A DNA stretch of 64,000 nucleotides, taken from CAVZBW01 sp963778465. Lineage in GTDB: Bacteria; Actinomycetota; Acidimicrobiia; Acidimicrobiales; RAAP-2. Numbering within the stretch: the stretch's first letter is position 1; each line of letters starts with the position of its first letter. The notes beneath the pieces are model-generated. The model did no database searches and was not told the origin of the DNA. It saw nothing but the letters and a program-made list of their open reading frames with translations. The position numbers and the translations under genes were made by a program. Location of the stretch: NCBI GenBank assembly GCA_963778465.1, contig CAVZUK010000003.1, positions 1,426,001 through 1,490,000 of the forward strand. Reading direction: 5' to 3'. This document shows positions 39,198 to 47,260 of the stretch, piece after piece.

Positions 39198-40890
39198 CCG
39201 CAAGACCGCCCGGCCGCCCGGGCACCGTCACTCCTCCGAGAGCCACGGCTACGAGCTGCCCCGCCTCCCCGAGGCCGTCGACGTGTTCGACACGACCTTG
39301 CGAGACGGCAGCCAGCAGGAGGGGCTCTCCCTGACCGTCGACGACAAGCTCCGGGTGGCGCGCCAGCTGGACCACCTGGGCGTCGCCTACATCGAGGGGG
39401 GGTGGCCCGGCGCCAACCCGAAGGACGAGGAGTTCTTCGTCCGCGCCCCCACCGAGCTGAGCCTCACCACGGCCAAGCTCGTGGCCTTCGGGTCGACCCG
39501 CCGCGCCGGCGTCCGCGCCGACCAGGACGAGACCCTGCGCTTCCTGGTCAAGGCCGAGACCCCGGCCGTCTGCATCGTCGCCAAGTCCTCGGAGCTGCAC
39601 GTCACGGAGGCGCTGCGGACGTCGCTCGACGAGGGCGTCGCCATGGTCGCCGACTCGGTCGCCTTTCTGCATGCACAGGGCCTGCAGGTGTTCCTGGACG
39701 CCGAGCACTTCTTCGACGGGTACCTCGCCAACCCCGACTACTCGATGCGGATCCTCGAGGCCGCCCAGGGGGCCGGAGCCGACACCCTCGTCCTCTGCGA
39801 CACCAACGGGGGCATGCTGCCGCATCAGGTCGAGGAGGTCGTCACGACCGTCATCGACCGCTTCGGCACCAAGGTGGGGCTGCACTTCCACAACGACAGC
39901 GGTTGCGCGGTCGCCAACTCGCTCACCGGGGTGTCCGTCGGCGCGACCCACGTGCAGGGGTGCATCAACGGCTACGGGGAGCGTGCGGGCAACGCCGACC
40001 TCTCTGCGACCATCCCCAACCTGAGCCTCAAGCTCTCGGTGCGATCCATCCCGGCCGACCGTCTCGAGCGGCTGACCGCGGTGTCCCACCACATCGCCGA
40101 GCTGGTGAACATCGCCCCCAACCCCCAGCAGCCCTACGTCGGCGCGTCGGTCTTCGCCCACAAGGCGGGCCTGCACACGAGCGGGATGGTCCGCACCGCG
40201 GGGGCCTACGAGCACATCGTGCCCGACCTCGTCGGGAACGGCACCCGCTTCGTGGTCTCGGAGATGGCGGGCCGCAGCACCTTGGCCCTGAAGGCGGACG
40301 AGCTCGGCATCGAGCTCGACTCGGCGGCCATGTCCTCCGTCCTCGACGCGCTCAAGCAGCTGGAGTACCGCGGGTACCACTTCGAGGTGGCCGACGCCTC
40401 GCTCGAGCTGCTCCTGCGGCGGGCGACGGGCTGGGAGGCCGACTATTTCGAGGTGGAGTCCTTCCGGGTCATCACCGACCACCGCGACCCCGACGAGCTC
40501 CAGGTGGGGTGGTCGGATCGGGGCGCCGAGGTCGCCACCGAGCCCGGCAACACCGAGGCCACCGTCCGGGTGGTGATCGGCGGGACCCGGAGGGTAGCCA
40601 CCGCCGAGGGCAACGGCCCGGTCAACGCGCTGGACTCGGCGCTGCGCCAGGCGATCGGGGACCACTTCCCTGCGCTCGCCTCCATGCACCTGACCGACTA
40701 CCGGGTCCGCGTGCTCGACACGGGCAAGGGGACGGGGGCGGTCACCCGCGTGCTCGTGGACACGAGCGACGGCGACCGCACCTGGACGACGATCGGCGTC
40801 TCCGAGAACATCATCGAGGCGTCGTGGCAGGCCCTCTACGACGCCATCGTCTTCGGCCTGCTCCACTCCGGTGACGCGGCCGCGCGCTAG
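39187..40890 (+). CDS. cimA: (R)-citramalate synthase
   Basis: A 567-residue enzyme of the isopropylmalate/homocitrate synthase family. It would condense acetyl-CoA and pyruvate to citramalate, giving a threonine-independent route to 2-ketobutyrate for isoleucine. VFDTTLRDGSQQEGLSLTVDDKL, EGGWPGANPKDEEFF, CDTNGGMLPHQVEEV and GLHFHNDSGCAVANSL fit the CimA subgroup rather than LeuA. The C-terminal LeuA-type regulatory domain is present. It overlaps ilvE by 11 nt and closes the leuB-ilvE-cimA operon, so LeuC and LeuD would also process its product. Confidence 0.92.
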   Translation: MSADRKTARPPGHRHSSESHGYELPRLPEAVDVFDTTLRDGSQQEGLSLTVDDKLRVARQLDHLGVAYIEGGWPGANPKDEEFFVRAPTELSLTTAKLVAFGSTRRAGVRADQDETLRFLVKAETPAVCIVAKSSELHVTEALRTSLDEGVAMVADSVAFLHAQGLQVFLDAEHFFDGYLANPDYSMRILEAAQGAGADTLVLCDTNGGMLPHQVEEVVTTVIDRFGTKVGLHFHNDSGCAVANSLTGVSVGATHVQGCINGYGERAGNADLSATIPNLSLKLSVRSIPADRLERLTAVSHHIAELVNIAPNPQQPYVGASVFAHKAGLHTSGMVRTAGAYEHIVPDLVGNGTRFVVSEMAGRSTLALKADELGIELDSAAMSSVLDALKQLEYRGYHFEVADASLELLLRRATGWEADYFEVESFRVITDHRDPDELQVGWSDRGAEVATEPGNTEATVRVVIGGTRRVATAEGNGPVNALDSALRQAIGDHFPALASMHLTDYRVRVLDTGKGTGAVTRVLVDTSDGDRTWTTIGVSENIIEASWQALYDAIVFGLLHSGDAAAR

Positions 40891-40902
40891 CCTCACCCCC
40901 GC

Positions 40903-41412
40903 ATGAGCCAGCCCAGCTTCGTCCCGATTCGCGACGCCGACCAGGTGCGCCCGGCGCTCCGGCTCGAGCAGCCGGTTCCGTGGAGCCCGGACCGCCCGGC
41001 GGAGCTTCGCTCGCCGGTCGCCCAGACGGGCAGGGGGTTTGGCAAGCCGGGCCCGGACCAGGGGTTCGCCCTCCGGGTGGCACGAGCCCTCTCGGATCGG
41101 GTGGTGCTCGCAGAGGGCGAGGACCTCGAGGACGTGCTCGTCGGGTGCGCCCTGCTGGCGAGCCGGCGGGCCGGGGCGTTCGGACGAGCACCGAGCGCCC
41201 CCGACCTCAAGTGGGCCATGAGCCTGTGGGGCTTTCTTGGTCCCTCCTCTCCCGACGTCGTCACGGCGCGCCAGGAGCGGTTCCGCGCCGTGAGCCACGA
41301 CTACGTGCTCCAGCGGACCCTGGTCGACCAGGTCCCGGACGAGTCGCTGCGCCTCACCGCCGACGAGGTCGCCGGGCGCCGGTCCGACTGGAAGGCGCTC
41401 GTCGGCGCCTGA
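40903..41412 (+). CDS. Conserved-looking hypothetical protein, 169 aa
   Basis: A soluble protein starting MSQPSFVPIRDADQVRPALRLEQPVPWSPDRPAELR, followed by a mainly helical body with LKWAMSLWGFLGPSSPDVV and a C-terminal DESLRLTADEVAGRRSDWKALV. No membrane segment or catalytic motif is recognised. It begins 12 nt after cimA and could be co-transcribed, but a TAGCCT box over the cimA stop might give it its own start. I do not recognise the family. Confidence 0.7.
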   Translation: MSQPSFVPIRDADQVRPALRLEQPVPWSPDRPAELRSPVAQTGRGFGKPGPDQGFALRVARALSDRVVLAEGEDLEDVLVGCALLASRRAGAFGRAPSAPDLKWAMSLWGFLGPSSPDVVTARQERFRAVSHDYVLQRTLVDQVPDESLRLTADEVAGRRSDWKALVGA

Positions 41413-41511
41413 GCCGTCGCGGCACGCGCCGCGCTCGGGCGGCGAGCCCGCCCGAGACCGATCCGAGCCTGACCCGGCCGACCCCCACTCGTCGGCTCTC
41501 CGCGGCCCAGG

Positions 41512-41517
41512 TAGGCT
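41512..41517 (+). promoter_or_regulatory. Candidate -10 box for leaderless thiolase
   Basis: TAGGCT lies 6 nt before the ATG at 41524, and no Shine-Dalgarno sequence is seen. Confidence 0.5.
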
Positions 41518-41523
41518 GGTCAC

Positions 41524-42696
41524 ATGGTGAAACCGGTTATCGTTGAGGCCGTCCGGACCCCGATCGGCAAGCGCAACGGGTGGCTGTCAGGCCTGCACGC
41601 CGCCGACCTCCTCGGGGCAGCCCAGGTGGAGCTCGTCAAGCGCTCGGGGATCGAGGCCTCGTCGGTCGAGCAGGTGGTCGGCGGCTGCGTCACCCAGGCC
41701 GGGGAGCAGGCGTCCAACGTGACGCGCACCGCCTGGCTCCAGCAAAGCCTCCCCTACGAGGTCGCCGGCACGACGATCGACTGCCAGTGCGGCTCCTCCC
41801 AGCAGGCCAACAACATGGTCAACAACCTGATCGCGGCCGGTGCGATCGACGTGGGCATCGCCTGCGGGGTCGAGGCCATGAGCCGGGTGGGGCTCGGCGC
41901 GAACGCGATGAACGGCCCGGGTCGATCCAAGCCCGCCGACTTCCCCTGGGACTCTCCGGACCAGTTCGGGGCGGCGGAGCGGATCGCGCAGAAGCGTGGG
42001 ATCTCGCGCCAGGAGGTCGACGGCCTCGGCCTCCTCTCGCAGCAGAAGGCCGCCCGGGCGGTCGCCGAGGGACGCTTCGACCGGGAGATCGCTCCGATCG
42101 AGGCGCCGGTCGTCGGGGAGGAGGGTCCCATGGGTGACCACGGGGCCGAGCGCCTCGTGGTCACGCAGGACCAGGGGCCCCGCGACACCACGGCCGAGGG
42201 CCTGGCCAAGCTCAGGGCGGTCATGCCCGAGGGGATCCACACGGCCGGCAACTCCTCGCAGATCTCCGACGGGGCGGCCGCCGTGCTGTGGATGTCCGAG
42301 GACCGTGCCCGCGCCGACGGCCTGCGGCCGAGGGCCCGCATCGTGGCCCAGGTCTTGGTGGGATCCGACCCTTACTACCTCCTCGACGGGCCGGTCGACG
42401 CGACCGCCAAGGTCCTCGACAAGGCCGGGATGACCATCGGCGACATCGACCTCTTCGAGGTCAACGAGGCCTTCGCCTCGGTGGTGATGTCCTGGTATCG
42501 GGTGCACGAGCCGGACATGGACAAGGTGAACGTCAACGGCGGGGCCATCGCGCTCGGCCACCCGGTCGGCGCCACGGGCGCCCGCCTGATCACGACCGTC
42601 CTGCACGAGCTCGAGCGCCGCGACGCCACCCTCGGTTTGGTCTCGATGTGCTGCGGGGGCGCGCTCGCCACCGGGACGATCATCGAGCGCCTCTGA
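41524..42696 (+). CDS. Acetyl-CoA acetyltransferase / 3-ketoacyl-CoA thiolase
   Basis: A 390-residue thiolase. The acyl-accepting Cys is in TTIDCQCGSSQQANNMVNN; the C-terminal His and Cys are in NGGAIALGHPVGATGARL and LVSMCCGGALATGTIIERL. The fuller match is to degradative thiolases that act on steroid side chains or medium acyl-CoAs (FadA5/FadA-like) rather than short biosynthetic ones, but the substrate is unproven. It opens a group of acyl-CoA genes. Confidence 0.9.
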   Translation: MVKPVIVEAVRTPIGKRNGWLSGLHAADLLGAAQVELVKRSGIEASSVEQVVGGCVTQAGEQASNVTRTAWLQQSLPYEVAGTTIDCQCGSSQQANNMVNNLIAAGAIDVGIACGVEAMSRVGLGANAMNGPGRSKPADFPWDSPDQFGAAERIAQKRGISRQEVDGLGLLSQQKAARAVAEGRFDREIAPIEAPVVGEEGPMGDHGAERLVVTQDQGPRDTTAEGLAKLRAVMPEGIHTAGNSSQISDGAAAVLWMSEDRARADGLRPRARIVAQVLVGSDPYYLLDGPVDATAKVLDKAGMTIGDIDLFEVNEAFASVVMSWYRVHEPDMDKVNVNGGAIALGHPVGATGARLITTVLHELERRDATLGLVSMCCGGALATGTIIERL

Positions 42697-42788
42697 TCCC
42701 GGCTGCGGGGGCCCGCGGTTGGCCCCGAGCCCCGACCTTCCGACGGTCTGGGGACCGTGCGCCGAATTGGCCGAATTGGGACCTGTCC

Positions 42789-42794
42789 TAGTCT
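42789..42794 (+). promoter_or_regulatory. Candidate -10 box for a leaderless mini-ORF before the thioesterase
   Basis: TAGTCT lies 7 nt before the ATG at 42802, which opens a 35-codon ORF rather than the thioesterase itself. A direct repeat of CCGAATTGG lies just upstream. Confidence 0.4.
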
Positions 42795-42801
42795 GACCGC
42801 C

Positions 42802-42909
42802 ATGCCTCCGACCGACCCGACCGATGCCGGCGATCCGGCCGGCGCCACCGGAGCCTCCGGCGGCGCCGATCCCTCTGCCGGTGGCCCGACGGAGCACGGG
42901 CGTCGATGA
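42802..42909 (+). CDS. Possible leaderless mini-ORF coupled to the thioesterase, 35 aa
   Basis: The product is a low-complexity Pro/Gly/Ala/Asp-rich peptide beginning MPPTDPTDAGDPAG. It ends on the thioesterase start codon (ATGA). A leaderless-type -10 box fits its ATG, so a ribosome loading here could be delivered to the thioesterase. No known family. Confidence 0.4.
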   Translation: MPPTDPTDAGDPAGATGASGGADPSAGGPTEHGRR

Positions 42910-43640
42910 GCGTCTTCGCCTCCCCCCGCTCGTCGGGACCGTCGCCGTCCAACGACCTCGCCGCGGCCGTCCGCCGGCTGGTCGACCTGATGGTGGGTCG
43001 CGAGATTCCCGACGAGGCGCTGGCCGACGCCGCGGCAGGCGCCACCCGGCTGGCTGACGACCTCGAGCGCGCCGCCGTCTCGGCCCGCGGCGAGCGTTTC
43101 GAGCTCGACGCGAACGTCCCGCCCCAGGACTACTTCCCGACCAGCCCGGTCGTCGGCTACGCCAACCCCCTCTCCGCGCCCGCCGAGATCTGGGCCGTCG
43201 AGGCCGAGGGAGGGGGCCTCGAGATGCGAGGGCGGGTCACGTTCGGGCACGCCTTCGAGGGGCCTCCCACCTGCGTCCACGGTGGGGTGATCGCACAGCT
43301 CTTCGACGAGCTGCTCGGCACGACCAACATCATGACCCACCACGGTGCGATGACCGGGACCCTCACCATCCGCTACCGCCGCCCGACGCCGCTCCTCGCC
43401 GACCTCGATCTCGAGGCCCGCCTCGTCGGGGTGGAGGGACGCAAGGTCCGCCTCTGGGGAGCCATCCGGCTGCAAGGGGAGATCACTGCGGAGGCGGAGG
43501 GTCTCTTCATCGAGCCGCGGGCCGGGCACCTGGTCGAGACCGCGCAAACCCACGCGTCGGTGGTCGGAGAGATCCTCGACGGGGTCCCGGGGAGCGGCGC
43601 ACCCCCCGGTCAGATGGCGCGCTCGCGTCCCTCCCAGTAG
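42906..43640 (+). CDS. Hotdog-fold acyl-CoA thioesterase, PaaI/THEM4-like
   Basis: A 244-residue protein with an N-terminal helical region and a single hotdog domain. The active-site motif CVHGGVIAQLFDELLG and TGTLTIRYRRPTPLLADLDLEARLVG are typical of HGG-type thioesterases. It would hydrolyse acyl-CoA esters. The weak GGAG upstream is 11 nt from the ATG; coupling to the preceding mini-ORF is possible. Its 3' end overlaps the convergent acyl-CoA synthetase gene by 31 nt. Confidence 0.82.
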   Translation: MSVFASPRSSGPSPSNDLAAAVRRLVDLMVGREIPDEALADAAAGATRLADDLERAAVSARGERFELDANVPPQDYFPTSPVVGYANPLSAPAEIWAVEAEGGGLEMRGRVTFGHAFEGPPTCVHGGVIAQLFDELLGTTNIMTHHGAMTGTLTIRYRRPTPLLADLDLEARLVGVEGRKVRLWGAIRLQGEITAEAEGLFIEPRAGHLVETAQTHASVVGEILDGVPGSGAPPGQMARSRPSQ

Positions 43641-45163
43641 GGGTCGCGCAGCCGCCGCTTGTAGAGCTTCCCGCTCGGGTCCCGGGGCATCTCGGTCGTG
43701 AAGTCGACGGACCGGGGCGTCTTGTAGCGGGCCAGGCGCCCGGCGCAGAAGGCCAGGATCTCCTCCGCCAGCTCGTCGTCCGGCAAGACCCCCTCGGCCG
43801 GCTCGATGACCGCCTTGACCTCCTCGCCCCAGTCCTCGTTGGGGATGCCGAACACGGCGGCGTCGCCCACCTTCGGATGGGTCAGCAGCACGCTCTCGAT
43901 CTCGGCGGGGTAGATGTTGGCGCCGCCCGAGATGATCATGTCCGCCTTGCGGTCGCAGAGAAAGAGGTAGCCGGCCTCATCGAGATATCCGATGTCGCCG
44001 ACGGTGAAGAACTTTCCGATGCGGTTCTTGTCGGTCTTGGCCCGGTCGTTGTGGTAGTCGAAGTCGGCGCCCTGCATGGCCATGTAGACGGTGCCGATCT
44101 TGCCGGGCTCGGAGATCCGCTCGCCCTGTTCGTCGAAGATGGCGACCTCCGAGATCGGCCACGGCGTGCCCACCGTGCCCGGGCGCTCGAGCCACTGCTC
44201 CGTCGTGACGACGGTCCCGCCGCCCTCGCTGGCCGCGTAGTACTCGTCGATGACCGGACCCCACCAGTCGATCATCCCCCGCTTGACCTCGACCGGGCAC
44301 GGCGCCGCAGCGTGGATCATGTGGCGCAGCGACGAGAGCTCGTAGCGGCCCTTGACGTCGCCGGGGAGGGCCAGCAGGCGATGCATCTGGGTGGGGACCA
44401 TGTGCGACGTCGTCACCCGGTGGCGCTCGATCATGCGCAGGCTCTCCTCCGGCAACCACTTGTCCATCACGACGATGGTGTGCCCGAGATGCAGGGAGGC
44501 GCTGGCAAAGCGCAGGACTGCGGTGTGGTAGAGGGGCGAGCCCACGAGGTGCACGTTGTCGTCCCTCGGTTGCACCGAGAAGAGAAAGAGGATCCCCGAG
44601 AGGCCGAAGGCGTCCTGCTCGGGCGAACGGCCGCTCAGGCGGCGATGCACCCCCTTGGGCTGGCCCGTCGTCCCCGAGGTGTAGTTCATGACGTCGCCGG
44701 TGGTCCGGTCGTCGAGCTCGCCGGACGGCTGGGCCTCGCGAACCGACGCATAGTCGGAGAACCCCGGCACGGTGCCCACGGCGAGTCGCCCGCCCGTCGG
44801 GATGCCCGCCTCGTCGGCCGCCTCCCGGCAGGCCTCGGCGAACCGCTCGTGCGCGACGAAGACCTTGGCGCCCGAGTCGCTCAGGATGTACGCGATCTCC
44901 GGGGCCACCAGATGGTGGTTGATGGGCACCAGGTACATCCCGGCCTGGAGGGCGGCCAGGTAGAGCTCGAGCATCTCGGGTCCGTTGGGCAGCACCGTCG
45001 CCACCACGTCGCCCTTGCCCATCCCTGCGGCCCGCAGGGCCCGAGCCACCTGGTTGGCCCGCCCGAGCAGCTCGCCTGCGGTGAGCTCGGTGCCGTCGGG
45101 GCCCACCAGTGCCAGGTATCCGGGCTCTTCCTGCGCGAGCGCCCAAAACCCGAGTTCGCTCAT
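43610..45163 (-). CDS. Acyl-CoA synthetase (FadD-like, AMP-binding)
   Basis: A 517-residue ANL enzyme. A3 is MNYTSGTTGQPKGVHRRL, A5 EYYAASEGGGTVV, A8 LFLCDRKADMIISGGANIYPAEIE and the catalytic Lys is in DPSGKLYKRRLRDPYWEGRE. The protein closely resembles actinobacterial long-chain or bile-acid-type CoA ligases, but the substrate is unknown. The ATG at 45163 has AGAGGA 5-6 nt upstream. It diverges from an SDR gene and converges on the thioesterase. Confidence 0.9.
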   Translation of the reverse strand: MSELGFWALAQEEPGYLALVGPDGTELTAGELLGRANQVARALRAAGMGKGDVVATVLPNGPEMLELYLAALQAGMYLVPINHHLVAPEIAYILSDSGAKVFVAHERFAEACREAADEAGIPTGGRLAVGTVPGFSDYASVREAQPSGELDDRTTGDVMNYTSGTTGQPKGVHRRLSGRSPEQDAFGLSGILFLFSVQPRDDNVHLVGSPLYHTAVLRFASASLHLGHTIVVMDKWLPEESLRMIERHRVTTSHMVPTQMHRLLALPGDVKGRYELSSLRHMIHAAAPCPVEVKRGMIDWWGPVIDEYYAASEGGGTVVTTEQWLERPGTVGTPWPISEVAIFDEQGERISEPGKIGTVYMAMQGADFDYHNDRAKTDKNRIGKFFTVGDIGYLDEAGYLFLCDRKADMIISGGANIYPAEIESVLLTHPKVGDAAVFGIPNEDWGEEVKAVIEPAEGVLPDDELAEEILAFCAGRLARYKTPRSVDFTTEMPRDPSGKLYKRRLRDPYWEGRERAI

Positions 45164-45347
45164 GTACGTCCTCTTCCAGCGATGATCGCGCCACGCGCCG
45201 GCCGTGGTGGCGAGATCGGTCCAACCTTGAGCCGGCCAAGTGGCGGCCGCGGCGCGGGCAAAGCTAGAACGGGTCCCTTCCGGCGTCAACCAGATCGCCG
45301 ACGACGGGCCGACCAGCGGTGGGGCCTACGAACGATGGGAGGACGAC

Positions 45348-46256
45348 GTGGCAGGGTTCCTGGACGGCAAGGCGGTCGTGGTCACCGGCGGGGGCGGTGG
45401 CATCGGGCGTGCGGTTGCCCTGGCATGTGCCAGCGAGGGGGCTCGGGTCGTCGTTGCCGACATCGGCGTCAGCATGTCGGGGGAGAGCCCGACGAGCGAG
45501 GTTGCCGAATCGGTGGTCAAGGAGATCACCGAGGCCGGTGGCGAGGCCATCTCGGTCGCCGACGACGTCTCCAAGATGGAGGGGGGCGCTCGCGTCGTCC
45601 AGGCGGCCGTGGACCGCTGGGGCCGGATCGACGGCGTGGTCGCGGTGGCCGGCATCCTGCGGGAGCGGATGCTCTTCAACATGAACGAGGACGAGTGGGA
45701 CCCGGTCATCGCCACCCACTTGAAGGGCCATTTCACGGTGTTCAAGGCGGCGTCCGCGATCATGCGCAAGCAGGAGGGCGGCGGGGCGCTCATCGGCTTC
45801 ACCTCGGGGGCCTTCGCCGGCAGCGTGGCCCAGGCCAACTACTCGGCCGCCAAGGGCGGCATCGTGTCCCTGGTGCGATCGGCGGCGGCCGGCCTCTACC
45901 GCTACGGGGTGACGGCCAACGCCATCGCCCCGATCGCCCGGACCCGCATGTCCGCCAACGTGCCCCAGGAGCTCGAGGAGATGGGCGACCCCGAGGACGT
46001 GGCGCCGATGGTCGTCTACCTGCTCTCTGACCAGGCCCGCCACATCACCGGGCAGGTCTACACGGTCGTCGGATCGAAGATCGCGGTCTGGAACCAGCCC
46101 GCCGAGGTCCGTGCCGTGTACACCGAGGGTCGCTGGTCCCCGCAGGAGATCGCGGCTCGGCTCGCCAGCACCGTGGGCGTCGAGCGCCTGGCCCTCATCG
46201 ACCGCCTGGAGGAGCTCCGGACAGCGGCGGGGTCGGGCGAGAAGCCGAACGCCTGA
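45348..46256 (+). CDS. SDR family NAD(P)-dependent oxidoreductase
   Basis: A 302-residue short-chain dehydrogenase. The cofactor motif is TGGGGGIGRAVALACASEG, the catalytic Tyr/Lys are in NYSAAKGGIVSL with Ser in IGFTSGAFAG. As in the SDR at 12376-13257, an extended loop follows the second strand (ADIGVSMSGESPTSE) and a long C-terminal tail ends in a helical segment. The GTG at 45348 has GGGAGG upstream. Acyl-CoA or hydroxyacyl-CoA oxidation is inferred from the neighbours. It overlaps the convergent Lgt-like gene by 62 nt. Confidence 0.88.
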   Translation: MAGFLDGKAVVVTGGGGGIGRAVALACASEGARVVVADIGVSMSGESPTSEVAESVVKEITEAGGEAISVADDVSKMEGGARVVQAAVDRWGRIDGVVAVAGILRERMLFNMNEDEWDPVIATHLKGHFTVFKAASAIMRKQEGGGALIGFTSGAFAGSVAQANYSAAKGGIVSLVRSAAAGLYRYGVTANAIAPIARTRMSANVPQELEEMGDPEDVAPMVVYLLSDQARHITGQVYTVVGSKIAVWNQPAEVRAVYTEGRWSPQEIAARLASTVGVERLALIDRLEELRTAAGSGEKPNA

Positions 46257-47157
46257 TCCGGTCCGCCCATCCGGGCGCCGATCCCTCTCCAGCGTCTCCG
46301 GCGCCCTCCGGCGCCGGCTCCTCCACCCCCGGGCCGTCCTCGACCCTCCCGTCGGGCGCCCCGGCGGCCAGCCAGTCCCTCCAGCGCCGCCAGGTCACTG
46401 CCAGGAGCACCCCACCGCCCACCACGAGGGCGACGCCGGCGACCTGGACGAGCACGGAGCCCAGGTGGCCGTCCTCGCCGAGCCAGAGGTGCTCGTCCAG
46501 GGTCCGCTCGATCCCCCAGAGCACCATCCCGGTGCCGAGGACGGCGCCGGCCGGGTAGTTGACCCGGCGGCTCCCGTCCGGCCAGCGGTCCAGGCGCCGC
46601 TCGAGGAGGATGAGAACGCAAAACACGGCGAAGTCCTCCAGGGCCTGGAAGACCGGGACCGGCAGGCGCTTGCCGACCTGCCCGGCGTAGTACATGCCGA
46701 ACCACTGGGTCGTGGGATGACCCCCGCCCGCCACCATGAGCTGGGGCCCGAGGAGCCGACCCATGCTCCACGCGGCCATGAGCACGGGCGCCACGACGTC
46801 GAGGGCCCGGGTGATCGGCAGCTCGGGGCAACGCCGCCGGGTGAGGACGAGACCCACCGGGACCGCGAAGAGCAGGCCGCCAAACGACGACAGCCCTCCC
46901 TGCCAGATGGCCAGGACCTGGGCCGGATGCGACGAGTAGTAGCCCAGGTTGGCGAGCACGTGCAGCGCGCGGGCCCCGACCACGGCCGAGACGATGACCC
47001 AGACGAAGACCCCCGTCAGCCAGTCGGTGCGGTAGCCGCGGGTCGCCAGCCGCCGCTCGAAGTACCAGAAGGCAAAGGCGAAGGTCACGGCCAGGCCGAT
47101 GCCGTAGGTGTGGACCTCGAGGGGTCCGATGTGGAAGGCGACGGGGACGGGTCTCAT
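46195..47157 (-). CDS. Divergent prolipoprotein diacylglyceryl transferase (Lgt)-like membrane protein
   Basis: A 320-residue protein with about seven hydrophobic segments. The opening FHIGPLEVHTYGIGLAVTFAFAF, the motif WQGGLSSFGGLLFAVPVGL and the arginine-containing VVGARALHVLANL follow Lgt topology (transfer of diacylglycerol to lipobox Cys). The usual signature around the catalytic Arg-x-Gly-Asn is changed: here it reads WSMGRLLGPQLMVAGGG, without the Asn. The C-terminal 55 residues are hydrophilic and Pro/Gly-rich and overlap the SDR gene on the other strand. It may be a paralogue with a different lipid-transfer role. Confidence 0.7.
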   Translation of the reverse strand: MRPVPVAFHIGPLEVHTYGIGLAVTFAFAFWYFERRLATRGYRTDWLTGVFVWVIVSAVVGARALHVLANLGYYSSHPAQVLAIWQGGLSSFGGLLFAVPVGLVLTRRRCPELPITRALDVVAPVLMAAWSMGRLLGPQLMVAGGGHPTTQWFGMYYAGQVGKRLPVPVFQALEDFAVFCVLILLERRLDRWPDGSRRVNYPAGAVLGTGMVLWGIERTLDEHLWLGEDGHLGSVLVQVAGVALVVGGGVLLAVTWRRWRDWLAAGAPDGRVEDGPGVEEPAPEGAGDAGEGSAPGWADRIRRSASRPTPPLSGAPPGGR

Positions 47158-47260
47158 GGGAGCGCTCGGCGTTCAGCGTACGCTCAGCCGTGAGGGTTGG
47201 GACTGCGTGGCCCGAGAGCCTGCCTGCCGAATCTTCGGGGTGCCCGGGCGCTGCCCGTGG

